From VMDJ01 sp038146785 (lineage in GTDB: Bacteria; Pseudomonadota; Gammaproteobacteria; Chromatiales; Chromatiaceae), in contig JAYQSI010000001.1 in NCBI GenBank assembly GCA_038146785.1, forward strand, positions 1 through 64,000: a stretch of DNA of 64,000 bases, given 5' to 3'. The notes beneath the pieces are model-generated. The model was not told where the DNA came from. It searched no databases and saw nothing but the letters and a program-made list of their open reading frames with translations. The translations under genes and the position numbers were made by a program. Within the stretch, counting starts at the first letter, position 1; the number at the start of each line of letters is the position of its first letter. Positions 42,729 through 52,613 of the stretch are shown here, in pieces.

Positions 42729-44132
42729 ATGGCCAAAACGCTTTACGACAAATTATGGGATTCGCATGTGGTGCGCCAAGACGAGGATGGCACCTGTTTG
42801 CTGTATATCGATCGTCACTTGGTTCACGAGGTGACCTCACCGCAAGCTTTTGAAGGTCTGCGAATCGCAAATCGTCAGCCTTGGCGTTTGTCGGCTAACT
42901 TAGCTACGCCAGACCATAACGTTCCAACCACTGATCGCACCAAAGGTATCGAAGATCCTATTTCGCGTACTCAGGTTGAGACCTTGGATCAAAACTGTGA
43001 TCACTTTGGTATCACCGAATTCAAGATGGATGATATTCGTCAGGGTGTTGTGCACGTTGTGGGTCCTGAGCAAGGTGCAACTTTGCCAGGCATGACGGTT
43101 GTGTGTGGTGACTCGCATACCTCAACGCATGGTGCCTTTGGTGCCTTAGCGCACGGCATTGGTACTTCAGAAGTTGAGCACGTCTTAGCGACGCAGTGTT
43201 TGATTCAAAAGAAATCAAAAGCGATGAAGGTTGAGATCGTCGGCCCAACTGCACCCGGCATCACCGCAAAAGACATCGTCTTAGCGATCATTGGTGAGAT
43301 TGGTACTGCAGGTGGTACCGGTTATGCCATTGAGTTCGCAGGACAGGGTATTACTGATCTTTCAATGGAAGGTCGTATGACTTTGTGCAACATGGCTATC
43401 GAAGGCGGTGCACGCTCGGGCTTTGTTGCGGTTGATCAAAAGACCATCGATTACGTTAAGGGTCGTCCTTACGCACCGACTGAAGCGCAGTGGGATCAAG
43501 CGGTCGCTTATTGGAATACCTTGCACTCAGATGAAGGTGCGCAATTCGATAAAGTGGTCACGATTGAAGGTTCAAGCATTAAGCCGCAAGTGACTTGGGG
43601 TACATCACCTGAGATGGTGGTATCAGTTGATGCCAATGTGCCTGATCCAGCGAAAGAATCTGATGCGGTTAAGGCTGAAGGTATGTCACGTGCGTTGACT
43701 TACATGGGCTTAGAAGCGAATACGCCAATCAATCAGATTGCTATTGATAAGGTGTTTATCGGTTCATGTACTAACTCACGAATTGAAGATTTGCGTGCAG
43801 CAGCTGAAGTGGCAAAAGGTCGCAAAGTTGCAGATAACGTGAAGTTGGCCTTGGTTGTGCCAGGTTCGGGTTTGGTTAAGCAGCAAGCTGAATCAGAAGG
43901 CTTGGATAAGATCTTTACCGAAGCGGGTTTTGAATGGCGTGAGCCAGGTTGTTCGATGTGTTTGGCAATGAATGCTGATCGCCTTGAGCCGGGTGAGCGT
44001 TGCGCATCAACCTCTAACCGTAACTTCGAAGGTCGTCAGGGTCAGGGCGGTCGTACGCACTTGGTGAGTCCTGCGATGGCAGCTGCTGCGGCAGTTGCTG
44101 GTCACTTCACTGACGTTGCGTCATTGGCATAA
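42729..44132 (+). CDS. leuC: 3-isopropylmalate dehydratase large subunit
   Basis: 467 residues from ATG 42729 (MAKTLYDKLWDSHVV), which has AAGGAG 7-12 bp upstream; the frame is open further 5' but without family sequence. Aconitase-family Fe-S enzyme isomerising 2- to 3-isopropylmalate. Motifs: ANLATPDHNVPTTDR, GMTVVCGDSHTSTHGAFGALAHGIGTSEVEHVLATQ, and cluster Cys in FIGSCTNSR and EPGCSMCLAMN. First gene of the leuCDB-asd set. Confidence 0.97.
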   Translation: MAKTLYDKLWDSHVVRQDEDGTCLLYIDRHLVHEVTSPQAFEGLRIANRQPWRLSANLATPDHNVPTTDRTKGIEDPISRTQVETLDQNCDHFGITEFKMDDIRQGVVHVVGPEQGATLPGMTVVCGDSHTSTHGAFGALAHGIGTSEVEHVLATQCLIQKKSKAMKVEIVGPTAPGITAKDIVLAIIGEIGTAGGTGYAIEFAGQGITDLSMEGRMTLCNMAIEGGARSGFVAVDQKTIDYVKGRPYAPTEAQWDQAVAYWNTLHSDEGAQFDKVVTIEGSSIKPQVTWGTSPEMVVSVDANVPDPAKESDAVKAEGMSRALTYMGLEANTPINQIAIDKVFIGSCTNSRIEDLRAAAEVAKGRKVADNVKLALVVPGSGLVKQQAESEGLDKIFTEAGFEWREPGCSMCLAMNADRLEPGERCASTSNRNFEGRQGQGGRTHLVSPAMAAAAAVAGHFTDVASLA

Positions 44133-44143
44133 GGAGAGTCGTC

Positions 44144-44779
44144 ATGGAAAAGTTCACAGTTTTTAACGGTGTTGTTTGTCCTTTGGATCGCTCGAATGTT
44201 GATACCGATGCGATCATTCCAAAGCAGTTTTTAAAGTCGATCAAACGTACAGGCTTTGGTCCTAACTTATTTGATGAGTGGCGTTATCTTGATCATGGTG
44301 AGCCAGGTATGGATAACAGTAAGCGTCCATTAAACCCTGACTTCGTTCTTAATGATCCACGCTACGCAGGTGCGCAGATTTTATTGGCTCGTGAAAACTT
44401 CGGTTGTGGCTCATCACGTGAGCACGCGCCTTGGGCGCTTGAGGATTACGGCTTTAAAGTGATCATTGCACCTAGCTTTGCGGATATCTTTTTCAACAAC
44501 AGCTTTAAAAATGGTTTGCTGCCAATCATTTTGGATGCGCAAACGGTTGATGGTCTTTTTGCCAAAGCAAATGGTCCTGAAGCACTCAAAATTGAAGTCG
44601 ATCTTGGTTCTCAAACGCTTAGCGTTGGCAATGAAACGATTTCATTTGATGTAGATCCATTCCGTAAGCATTGTTTGCTAGAAGGTCTTGATGACATTGG
44701 TCTGACCTTGCAGCATGTGGATGACATCAAAACCTATGAAGAAAAGGCGAAGCAAAATACGCCTTGGCTATTTAACTGA
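44144..44779 (+). CDS. leuD: 3-isopropylmalate dehydratase small subunit
   Basis: 211 residues. Swivel-domain partner of LeuC: LDRSNVDTDAIIPKQFLKSIKRTGFG, LARENFGCGSSREHAPWALEDYGFKVIIAPSFADIFFNNSFKNGLLPI. 11 bp after leuC with GGAGAG ahead of the ATG. Confidence 0.97.
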   Translation: MEKFTVFNGVVCPLDRSNVDTDAIIPKQFLKSIKRTGFGPNLFDEWRYLDHGEPGMDNSKRPLNPDFVLNDPRYAGAQILLARENFGCGSSREHAPWALEDYGFKVIIAPSFADIFFNNSFKNGLLPIILDAQTVDGLFAKANGPEALKIEVDLGSQTLSVGNETISFDVDPFRKHCLLEGLDDIGLTLQHVDDIKTYEEKAKQNTPWLFN

Positions 44780-44793
44780 TTTAAGGAATCACT

Positions 44794-45867
44794 ATGACTA
44801 AACGTGTATTGGTACTGCCAGGTGATGGCATTGGTCCAGAGATTGTTGCTGAGGCAGTCAAGGTTCTTGATAAGTTAGTTGGCGAAGGTCTGGATATCGA
44901 ATTAGACGAAGGTCTGGTTGGCGGTGCAGCTTACGATGCGACTGGTAACCCTTTGCCAGAAGCGACGCTAGATATGGCGCGTGAAGCAGATGCCATTCTG
45001 TTAGGTGCTGTAGGCGGCTATAAATGGGAGTCATTGGATATCTCGGTTCGCCCTGAGAAAGGTTTGCTAGGTTTGCGCTCAGAGTTGGGTTTGTTCTCAA
45101 ACCTGCGTCCTGCGGTTTTGGCGCCACAGTTAGCTGATGCGTCTTCACTTAAGCCTGAGATTGTTGCGGGCTTGGACATCATGATCGTGCGTGAATTGAC
45201 CGGTGGTATTTACTTTGGTCAACCACGCGGTATTCGTGAGCTTGAGAATGGTGAGAAGCAAGGCTTTAACACCTTGGTTTATGCAGAGCATGAGATCGAG
45301 CGCATTGTGCGTTCTGCGTGTGATATCGCTATGAAGCGTGGCAAGAAGCTGTGTTCTGTCGATAAAGCGAACGTACTTGAAGTGACTGAGCTATGGCGCG
45401 AAGTGGCGACACGTATCGTTGAGAACGAGTACCCAGAGATTGAGTTGAGCCACATGTATGTGGATAACGCTGCGATGCAATTGGTGAAGTGGCCAAAGCA
45501 ATTTGACGTGATGGTGACCACCAATATGTTTGGTGACATCTTGTCTGACTGTGCCGCTATGTTGACCGGTTCTATTGGTATGTTGGGTTCTGCATCACTG
45601 AATGAAAAAGGTCAGGGTATGTACGAGCCAATTCACGGTTCAGCACCGGATATCGCAGGCAAGGGCATTGCTAATCCATTAGCAACGATTCTATCGACCG
45701 CCATGATGTTGCGTTATAGCTTGAACGAAGAAGCCATGGCTGATCGTATTGAAGCGGCGGTTAATAAGGTTCTGGATCAAGGTTTGCGTACGCCGGACAT
45801 CATGTCTGATGGTATGACCGAAGTGAATTGTGAAGCGATGGGTGATGCCGTCGTTGCAGCGCTGTAA
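44794..45867 (+). CDS. leuB: 3-isopropylmalate dehydrogenase
   Basis: 357 residues. NAD-dependent oxidative decarboxylation of 3-isopropylmalate. LPGDGIGPEIVAEAVKVLD, GLLGLRSELGLFSNLRPA, IVRELTGGIYFGQPRG, VDKANVLEVTELWREV, NMFGDILSDCAAMLTGSIGMLGSASL, YEPIHGSAPDIAGKGIANPLATI. Confidence 0.98.
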   Translation: MTKRVLVLPGDGIGPEIVAEAVKVLDKLVGEGLDIELDEGLVGGAAYDATGNPLPEATLDMAREADAILLGAVGGYKWESLDISVRPEKGLLGLRSELGLFSNLRPAVLAPQLADASSLKPEIVAGLDIMIVRELTGGIYFGQPRGIRELENGEKQGFNTLVYAEHEIERIVRSACDIAMKRGKKLCSVDKANVLEVTELWREVATRIVENEYPEIELSHMYVDNAAMQLVKWPKQFDVMVTTNMFGDILSDCAAMLTGSIGMLGSASLNEKGQGMYEPIHGSAPDIAGKGIANPLATILSTAMMLRYSLNEEAMADRIEAAVNKVLDQGLRTPDIMSDGMTEVNCEAMGDAVVAAL

Positions 45868-45878
45868 GGAAAAATAAA

Positions 45879-47000
45879 ATGACAATTAAGCGTGTAGGTT
45901 TTGTAGGTTGGCGCGGCATGGTGGGTTCCGTATTGATGGAACGCATGCAAGCGGAGAATGATTTTGCACACATTGAAGAGCCTGTGTTCTTTACGACCTC
46001 TCAGGTCGGCGAGGCAGGTCCTGATGTGGGTAAAGGTTCAGCGCCACTAAAAGATGCATCTGACATCAATGAATTGATGGCAATGGATGCGATCGTGACC
46101 TGTCAGGGTGGCGATTACACCAAATCAGTTTTTGAAGATCTGCGTAAAGCGGGTTGGAAAGGCTATTGGATTGATGCGGCATCGTCATTGCGTATGGCTG
46201 ATGACAGCGTGATCGTTTTGGATCCAGTGAACCGTGATGTGATCGATTCAGCTTTAGCTAGCGGCAAGAAGGACTTCATTGGTGGTAACTGCACCGTGAG
46301 CTTGATGTTGATGGGCTTGGGCGGCTTGTTCAAACATGACTTGGTTGAATGGATGACAGCCATGACCTATCAAGCAGCATCCGGTGCGGGTGCGCGCAAC
46401 ATGCGCGAGCTGCTTAACCAGATGGGTCATCTGCGTGATACCTCAGCCAGTCTTTTAGATGATCCTTCATCTGCAATTTTGGATATCGACCGTGTGGTCA
46501 CTGATGACATGCGTTCATCAGCATTCCCAACCGAAAACTTTGGCGTGCCTTTGGCGGGTAGCTTGATCCCTTGGATCGATGTGGCGCTTGAGAACGGCCA
46601 GTCAAAAGAAGAATGGAAAGCCGTTGCTGAGACCAACAAGATTTTGGGTCGTAGCGATCGTCAGATTCCGATTGATGGTACCTGTGTGCGTATCGGTGCG
46701 ATGCGTTGTCACAGCCAAGCATTGACCATTAAATTGAAGAAAGATGTACCAATCGACGAGATCGAGCAAATGCTGGATGAGGCGAATCAGTGGTCAAAAG
46801 TGGTCCCTAACGATCGCCAGATCACGATGAAGGAACTCAGTCCTGCGGCTGTTACTGGCACATTAACAGTGCCCGTGGGTCGTTTGCGTAAATTGAATAT
46901 GGGTCCAGAGTTTTTGAATGCCTTTACGGTAGGTGACCAATTGCTTTGGGGTGCGGCGGAACCATTGCGTCGTATGCTTCGTATCTTGATTGAGCAATAA
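45879..47000 (+). CDS. asd: Aspartate-semialdehyde dehydrogenase
   Basis: 373 residues. Reduces aspartyl phosphate to the semialdehyde for Lys, Met, Thr and diaminopimelate synthesis. GFVGWRGMVGSVLMERM, catalytic C138 in FIGGNCTVSLMLMGL, EWMTAMTYQAASGAGARNMREL, and AMRCHSQALTIKL. 11 bp after leuB; a terminator follows. Confidence 0.97.
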   Translation: MTIKRVGFVGWRGMVGSVLMERMQAENDFAHIEEPVFFTTSQVGEAGPDVGKGSAPLKDASDINELMAMDAIVTCQGGDYTKSVFEDLRKAGWKGYWIDAASSLRMADDSVIVLDPVNRDVIDSALASGKKDFIGGNCTVSLMLMGLGGLFKHDLVEWMTAMTYQAASGAGARNMRELLNQMGHLRDTSASLLDDPSSAILDIDRVVTDDMRSSAFPTENFGVPLAGSLIPWIDVALENGQSKEEWKAVAETNKILGRSDRQIPIDGTCVRIGAMRCHSQALTIKLKKDVPIDEIEQMLDEANQWSKVVPNDRQITMKELSPAAVTGTLTVPVGRLRKLNMGPEFLNAFTVGDQLLWGAAEPLRRMLRILIEQ

Positions 47001-47003
47001 TCT

Positions 47004-47026
47004 AAAGCGGCCTTGTGCCGCTTTTT
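47004..47026 (+). terminator. Intrinsic terminator between asd and fimV
   Basis: AAAGCGG (47004-47010) / CCGCTTT (47018-47024) with loop CCTTGTG and a T run. It sits only 12 bp before the fimV start, so fimV transcription must read through it or start inside asd. Confidence 0.65.
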
Positions 47027-47038
47027 CGTGGAAGTTGA

Positions 47039-49063
47039 ATGAAGCGTTTTTTATTAGCACTGTCTTTGCTTATCTCACACAGCGTATTGGCGCTGGGTTT
47101 TGGCGAGCTAGAGCTCAAGTCTGAACAGGGTGAGCCACTTGATGCGCGTATCGTGTTGGTGAATCTGGGTGAGGTTGATCTAACAACGATTAAAGTTGAA
47201 TTAGCATCCGCAGAAGCGCATGCCGCTGCACAGATTCCGTTTGAGCAAAACTTATCTCAGCTAGCGTTTCGTGTTCAGTCATCGGTTGAGCATGATGCGG
47301 TTGTTCGTGTGACTTCTAAAGAACCGGTTAATGCTGACTTCTTGCAGTTCTTGGTTGATATGGCGTGGCCACAGGGTCAGCTTCAAAGTGAATACACCAT
47401 TAGCTTAAAGCTTCCCGATACGGCTGCGGCTTCTTCGGTGGCAGTTGAGCTAGCACAAACATCTTCAGCGACGGTGATCGTACGCAAAGACGACACGCTC
47501 AGTCAGATTGCGATGGAGCATAAGGCGAGTGATGTCAGCATGACGCAAATGATGATGGCGTTGCACATGAATAACCGTGAAGCCTTCATCAAAGACAACA
47601 TTAATTTAATGCGAACCGGTGCAGTGCTTCAGCTGCCAGAAGCTGAGCAAGTGCGTTCAATTACACGTGGTGAGGCGGGTCGTCATTTCACAGCACAAAT
47701 GCAACAGTGGGATGAGATTCGTGGTTTGAATGTGCCGTCGCAAAGCGAAGTCGGTATCGCGCCTGTTGTTCAGCAATCAGATTATCTGCAGATCGCTACA
47801 CCAGAGTCTCAGGATGCTGAAGGTCAGGCAGGTGTTGTTCAGGCAGAAGGTGAGTCGGTTGATCAAGAGTCTCAAGCGATCAATTTGCTGCAGGAAGATG
47901 TTGCCGCTAAGCAGCTGACTAATGAGCGCTTAGAGGAAGAGGTGACCTTGTTAAAAGAGCAGGTGACCGATATGCAGAAGCTGCTCTCAGTGCAAGATCA
48001 AGAGCTTGCTCGACTGCAGGTTAATGGCGCTACAGATACCGAAGAAAAAAGCCCTGTGGCTGCCGAGTTGAAAGAAGAGGCTGCTGCGCCGCCGGTTGAG
48101 AAATTCGAGATCAGTGAAAAGGTTGTGACTGATCTTTGGGATAAAGCCCGTGAATGGACATCAAAAAGCTTGCCTGAAAAGGTGAGTCAATTTGCGGATG
48201 TTGTTCTGCTAGCGATGTTGGTTGTCATTGTGGGCGTGTTTGTTCGCTTGTTCTCAAGCTCGCCAAAGGCAGAAGCGACAACAGCAAAAGTTGATCAAGT
48301 ACCACTGAGTTCAGAGCAGACAACAGATGATGTTGAGATCCCGGTTGAAGGGGATCTGTTAGAAATCGCACATCTGTTTATTAAGCAGCAAAAATACCCA
48401 GAAGCTGAAAAGGCCTTAACAACAGCGCAAGATGGTGAATACGATAGTTTGCAGGTTGGTCATGCCTTGTTGCGTGTCTACTTCCTGTCGAATCAGACTG
48501 ATCAATTCATTCGACTGGCTGAAGAGATGGCGAGTCTGCAGCAGGATCTCTCTGATCGTGAGAAATGGGAAGAAGTGGTCGAGATGGGCCATCAGCTACG
48601 CCCCGATCATTATCTATTCCTTGTGGCAGGCCATAAGCCTGAGCCGGTTGATCCGCCGCGTGCTTCCAGTGCTGATCTTGAGTCGTTAACCACTGATGCG
48701 GATGCCGTTGATCAGTCGCCTGAGTCATCATCGGATGTGAACACGTTGGAGATGGTGCTACCTGAAGGTCAGTCGGCAGAACAACTGAACCAAGCTGTAG
48801 GTCAGAGTGATATCCAATCCGATGATGTAAAAGCGGCTGATGCTAACTTTGATACTCAAACCCAGTCGGCAATCGATAGTCTGTTTAATGATGGTCAAGA
48901 GCGCCAAGTCGCGGATGAGTTTGATCTTAAGTGGAATCTTGTGGATACCTATTTAGATATGGGTGACAAGGATGGTGCGCTGCAGTTGTTGCATGAGCTA
49001 ATTGAAGAAGCCCCTGAAGAGTTGCGTGATGAAGCTCGTCGCTTATTGAAGGAGCTTGAGTAA
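47039..49063 (+). CDS. fimV: FimV/HubP-family polar landmark protein
   Basis: 674 residues. Signal peptide (to SVLALG), N-terminal FimV domain (FGELELKSEQGEPLDARIVL ... FLQFLVDMAWPQGQLQSEYTI), LysM-like peptidoglycan-binding domain (about 147-200, VIVRKDDTLSQIAMEHKA), coiled coil (about 280-320), one membrane helix (FADVVLLAMLVVIVGVFVRLF near 380-400), acidic cytoplasmic region, and the conserved C-terminal FimV motif (EFDLKWNLVDTYLDMGDKDGALQLLHELI). Shorter than the P. aeruginosa protein (919). Organises pole-localised machines such as type IV pili and chemoreceptors; gene order asd-fimV-truA matches Pseudomonas. Confidence 0.93.
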   Translation: MKRFLLALSLLISHSVLALGFGELELKSEQGEPLDARIVLVNLGEVDLTTIKVELASAEAHAAAQIPFEQNLSQLAFRVQSSVEHDAVVRVTSKEPVNADFLQFLVDMAWPQGQLQSEYTISLKLPDTAAASSVAVELAQTSSATVIVRKDDTLSQIAMEHKASDVSMTQMMMALHMNNREAFIKDNINLMRTGAVLQLPEAEQVRSITRGEAGRHFTAQMQQWDEIRGLNVPSQSEVGIAPVVQQSDYLQIATPESQDAEGQAGVVQAEGESVDQESQAINLLQEDVAAKQLTNERLEEEVTLLKEQVTDMQKLLSVQDQELARLQVNGATDTEEKSPVAAELKEEAAAPPVEKFEISEKVVTDLWDKAREWTSKSLPEKVSQFADVVLLAMLVVIVGVFVRLFSSSPKAEATTAKVDQVPLSSEQTTDDVEIPVEGDLLEIAHLFIKQQKYPEAEKALTTAQDGEYDSLQVGHALLRVYFLSNQTDQFIRLAEEMASLQQDLSDREKWEEVVEMGHQLRPDHYLFLVAGHKPEPVDPPRASSADLESLTTDADAVDQSPESSSDVNTLEMVLPEGQSAEQLNQAVGQSDIQSDDVKAADANFDTQTQSAIDSLFNDGQERQVADEFDLKWNLVDTYLDMGDKDGALQLLHELIEEAPEELRDEARRLLKELE

Positions 49064-49065
49064 GG

Positions 49066-49854
49066 ATGCGCATTGCGCTCGGCGTTGAATATGACGGAAG
49101 TCGCTTTCATGGCTGGCAAGCGCAAGAAGAGGGTGTGCGTACGGTTCAAACCTCCGTTGAAGAAGCCCTAGCGAAAGTCGCAAACCATCCTGTCCGTGTC
49201 GTTTGTGCAGGTCGTACGGATACCGGTGTGCATGGTTTGGGTCAGGTGATTCATTTCGATACCGATGCGCAACGTACGCCAAGAAACTGGGTGCTCGGTT
49301 GTAACGTCAATTTGCCTGATGATGTCAGCGTGACATGGGCGAAAGAGGTCGATGAGGATTTCAGTGCGCGCTTTTCTGCGATAAGTCGCAAGTATCGATA
49401 TTTTATTTTGAATCGAACCGCACGTTCAGCGCCACTGGCGGGACGTGTTACCTGGATTCATCGCCCCTTAAACGCTGATCTCATGCATCAAGCGGCTCAG
49501 GCTTTGGTGGGTGAACATGACTTTTCCAGTTATCGCGCATTAGGTTGCCAGGCGAAAAGTCCGATCAGAACCCTGCATTCAATCTCGGTTGAGCGGCATG
49601 ATGAGTTTGTTGTGATCAGTGTGCATGCGAATGCCTTTTTGCATCACATGGTGCGCAATATTGCCGGCGTGTTGATGGCGATTGGCCGTGAAGATCAGCC
49701 GGCCGATTGGGCAAAGACGGTTCTAGAGTTGCGAGATCGGACGTTGGGCGGTGTGACCTCACCACCTGAAGGTTTGTATTTTGAGCAGGTCGAATATCCT
49801 GCGGAATATGATTTGCCTGCAGCATCACCGAGCGGATTTCCCATTCAGCCTTAA
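49066..49854 (+). CDS. truA: tRNA pseudouridine(38-40) synthase
   Basis: 262 residues. Catalytic D52 in CAGRTDTGVHGLGQVIHFDT, FSARFSAISRKYRYFI, HDFSSYRALGCQAKSPIR, and FLHHMVRNIAGVLMAIGR. Isomerises uridines in the anticodon arm of several tRNAs. 2 bp after fimV. Confidence 0.97.
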   Translation: MRIALGVEYDGSRFHGWQAQEEGVRTVQTSVEEALAKVANHPVRVVCAGRTDTGVHGLGQVIHFDTDAQRTPRNWVLGCNVNLPDDVSVTWAKEVDEDFSARFSAISRKYRYFILNRTARSAPLAGRVTWIHRPLNADLMHQAAQALVGEHDFSSYRALGCQAKSPIRTLHSISVERHDEFVVISVHANAFLHHMVRNIAGVLMAIGREDQPADWAKTVLELRDRTLGGVTSPPEGLYFEQVEYPAEYDLPAASPSGFPIQP

Positions 49855-49931
49855 TTGACCTGATCACACCCTGAATTCGCGGTGGTTTTGCATCGTCAAG
49901 CAGGGTGCTTTTCCTTCATAATAAGCGTCTT

Positions 49932-50561
49932 ATGCGAACTCGAATCAAAATCTGTGGAATCACCTCGGTTGAGGATGCCTTGGCGGCGGCTCGCTTGGGA
50001 GCAGATGCGATCGGCTTGGTGTTTTATCCGCCTAGTCCGCGTTATGTCGAGGTAGAGCAAGCAGCCGAGATTGCAGCAGCCTTGCCACCGTTTGTGACTA
50101 CGGTGGGCTTGTTTGTGAATGCTGATGAGCAAACCATTGCAGATGTGGTCTCGCGTGTGCGTATTGATTTGATTCAGTTCCACGGTAATGAATGCAAAGA
50201 TTACTGCGGCTTGCACCAACGTCCTTACATCAAGGCGGTGCGCATGAGTGATGATGTTGATCTGGATAAACAGCTCAACGATTTCTCGCAAGCGCGTGGT
50301 TTGTTGCTAGATACTTATAAAGCCGGTGTGCCTGGTGGCACGGGCGAACAATTTAATTGGGATCGCGTTCCCGCACATCTTGCTGACAAGATTATCTTGG
50401 CAGGTGGTTTAACCCCAGAGAATGTGAAAGACGCGGTAGCGCAGGTACATCCTTATGCTGTTGATGTCAGCGGCGGTGTGGAATCTGCGCCAGGTAAAAA
50501 AGATACAGAAAAAATGGCCCGCTTTATTGAAGCGGTGCGTAGTCAAGAGAGCAGATCATGA
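49932..50561 (+). CDS. trpF: Phosphoribosylanthranilate isomerase
   Basis: 209 residues from ATG 49932 (MRTRIKICGITSVEDALAAA); the frame is open 27 bp further 5' but family similarity starts at RTRIKICGIT. TIM barrel: ADAIGLVFYPPSPRYV, VGLFVNAD, LIQFHGNE, LILDTYKAGVPGGTG-like LLLDTYKAGVPGGTGEQFNW, ILAGGLTPENV, and VDVSGGVESAPGKKD. Tryptophan pathway step 3. Its stop overlaps trpB (ATGA). Confidence 0.96.
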   Translation: MRTRIKICGITSVEDALAAARLGADAIGLVFYPPSPRYVEVEQAAEIAAALPPFVTTVGLFVNADEQTIADVVSRVRIDLIQFHGNECKDYCGLHQRPYIKAVRMSDDVDLDKQLNDFSQARGLLLDTYKAGVPGGTGEQFNWDRVPAHLADKIILAGGLTPENVKDAVAQVHPYAVDVSGGVESAPGKKDTEKMARFIEAVRSQESRS

Positions 50562-51757
50562 AACTGACCGATCTACCTGATGCATCAGGACACTTTGGCC
50601 CTTACGGTGGCGTATTCGTTGCTGAGACTTTGATGGAGCCGATCGACGAGCTTCGTCATGCGTATGAAAAGTACATGAAAGATCCAGAGTTCCTCGCGGA
50701 GCTTGATGTTGATCTTAAGCATTACGTCGGACGTCCTTCACCTATCTATCACGCAGAGCGTTTAAGCCGTGAGTTAGGTGGTGCGCAGATCTATCTTAAG
50801 CGTGAAGATTTAAATCACACCGGTGCGCATAAGGTGAATAACACCATCGGCCAAGCCTTATTGGCAAAGCGCATGGGTAAGACGCGCATTATCGCTGAGA
50901 CAGGTGCGGGTCAGCACGGTGTGGCAAGTGCCACAGTCGCTGCACGCTTAGGTTTGGAATGTGTGGTTTACATGGGCGCGGTGGATGTCGCGCGTCAAGA
51001 AGCAAATGTTTATCGCATGAAGTTATTGGGCGCAGAGGTGCGTGCTGTTTCTTCAGGTTCTAAGACCTTAAAAGATGCTTTGAATGAAGCGATGCGTGAT
51101 TGGGTATCGAATGTCGATAACACCTTCTACATCATCGGTACCGTGGCAGGTCCTCATCCATATCCTGCGATGGTGCGTGATTTCCAAGCGGTGATTGGTC
51201 GCGAATCGCGCGCACAGATGATGCAAATGACCGGACGCTTGCCTGACAAGCTTGTTGCGTGTGTTGGTGGTGGTTCTAATGCGATCGGTTTATTCCATCC
51301 ATTTATCGATGATGCTGAGGTTGGCATTGTGGGTGTTGAAGCTGCAGGTAGTGGTCTTGATTCAGGTATGCATGCAGCGCCTTTGTGTGCGGGCAAGCCA
51401 GGCGTATTGCACGGTAACCGCACCTATCTGATGGAAGACACCAATGGTCAGATTATCGAAACGCATTCGATCTCAGCCGGTTTGGATTATCCGGGTGTGG
51501 GTCCTGAGCATGCGTGGTTGAAAGATACCGGTCGTGCTGAGTATGTAGCCGTGACAGATTCTGAGGCCTTAGATGCATTCCACCGTTTGACTCGCACAGA
51601 AGGTATTATTCCTGCCCTTGAAACAAGCCATGCCATTGCGCAGGTGATCAAGATGGCGCCTACCATGAGTAAAGACCAAAGCATTCTGGTGAATCTTTCA
51701 GGTCGTGGCGACAAAGATATGCACACGGTTGCTGCGAAAGAAGGATTGACGATATGA
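50558..51757 (+). CDS. trpB: Tryptophan synthase beta subunit
   Basis: 399 residues. PLP lysine K92 in LNHTGAHKVNN, GRPSPIYHAERLS, AETGAGQHGVASATVAA, VACVGGGSNAIGLFHPF, and LLDTGRAEY-like LKDTGRAEYVAVTD. Joins indole and serine to give tryptophan. ATGA overlaps at both ends tie trpF, trpB and trpA into one translational unit. Confidence 0.98.
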   Translation: MKLTDLPDASGHFGPYGGVFVAETLMEPIDELRHAYEKYMKDPEFLAELDVDLKHYVGRPSPIYHAERLSRELGGAQIYLKREDLNHTGAHKVNNTIGQALLAKRMGKTRIIAETGAGQHGVASATVAARLGLECVVYMGAVDVARQEANVYRMKLLGAEVRAVSSGSKTLKDALNEAMRDWVSNVDNTFYIIGTVAGPHPYPAMVRDFQAVIGRESRAQMMQMTGRLPDKLVACVGGGSNAIGLFHPFIDDAEVGIVGVEAAGSGLDSGMHAAPLCAGKPGVLHGNRTYLMEDTNGQIIETHSISAGLDYPGVGPEHAWLKDTGRAEYVAVTDSEALDAFHRLTRTEGIIPALETSHAIAQVIKMAPTMSKDQSILVNLSGRGDKDMHTVAAKEGLTI

Positions 51758-52560
51758 GTCGTATTGCGGGCTGTTTTGCCGCTCTTAAAGAAAACAATAA
51801 AACGGCACTTATCCCTTTTATCACCGCGGGTGACCCTCAGCGTGACGTGACTGTGCCTTTGATGCACACCTTGGTAGAACAGGGTGCAGACATCATCGAG
51901 TTGGGCGTGCCTTTCTCAGATCCAATGGCAGATGGTCCTGTTATTCAACGTGCCAGTGAGCGTGCGCTTGAGCACAACATGTCATTACGTGATGTGTTGG
52001 CAGTCGTTACCGAGTTCCGTAAAACTAACTCGGATACGCCAGTTGTCTTGATGGGTTATCTCAACCCAATCGAAATCATGGGCTACGAAGCATTTGCTGC
52101 AGCCGCGCAAGAGGCGGGTGTTGATGGCGTGCTGACAGTGGATATTCCGCCAGAAGAAGGTAATGACTTAATCAATGCGATGCGTGCGCATGAGCTTGAT
52201 CCGATTTATCTCTTGGCACCGACCTCAACCGAAGAGCGCATCCGTAAGATCACCTCGACCGCCAGTGGCTTCGTTTATTACGTTTCCTTGAAAGGCGTTA
52301 CCGGTGCGGCGAATTTGGATGTTGATGCGGTGTCGGCAAAGCTCGATGCCATTCGTCAGACCACTGAGATGCCGGTTGGCGTAGGTTTCGGTATCAAAGA
52401 TGCGGCGACTGCCAAGGCGATGGCAGCGATTGCAGATGCAGTTGTGGTGGGTAGTGCGATTGTTCAGCGAGTTGAAGATAATGCGGGCGATACCGCGGCA
52501 ATTCAGGCGTCTGTGGGCGAGTTGATCGCTGAGATCCGTACCGCGATTGATGCCATTTAG
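51754..52560 (+). CDS. trpA: Tryptophan synthase alpha subunit
   Basis: 268 residues. TIM barrel with catalytic E49 (IIELGVPFSDPMADGP) and D60, matching E. coli numbering. LVLMGYLNPI-like VVLMGYLNPIEIMGYEAF, YLLAPTSTEERI, YYVSLKGVTGAA, PVGVGFGIKDA. Cleaves indole-glycerol phosphate and channels indole to TrpB. Confidence 0.97.
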   Translation: MSRIAGCFAALKENNKTALIPFITAGDPQRDVTVPLMHTLVEQGADIIELGVPFSDPMADGPVIQRASERALEHNMSLRDVLAVVTEFRKTNSDTPVVLMGYLNPIEIMGYEAFAAAAQEAGVDGVLTVDIPPEEGNDLINAMRAHELDPIYLLAPTSTEERIRKITSTASGFVYYVSLKGVTGAANLDVDAVSAKLDAIRQTTEMPVGVGFGIKDAATAKAMAAIADAVVVGSAIVQRVEDNAGDTAAIQASVGELIAEIRTAIDAI

Positions 52561-52613
52561 GATCGATCTGCTGCTATAATTCAGCCATCTTTCACGAACA
52601 CGTCGAGAACACC

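Noticed and set aside
49896..50291. 131-codon minus-strand frame at the start of trpF
   Set aside because: Overlaps trpF, which has all family motifs; the antisense translation has none.
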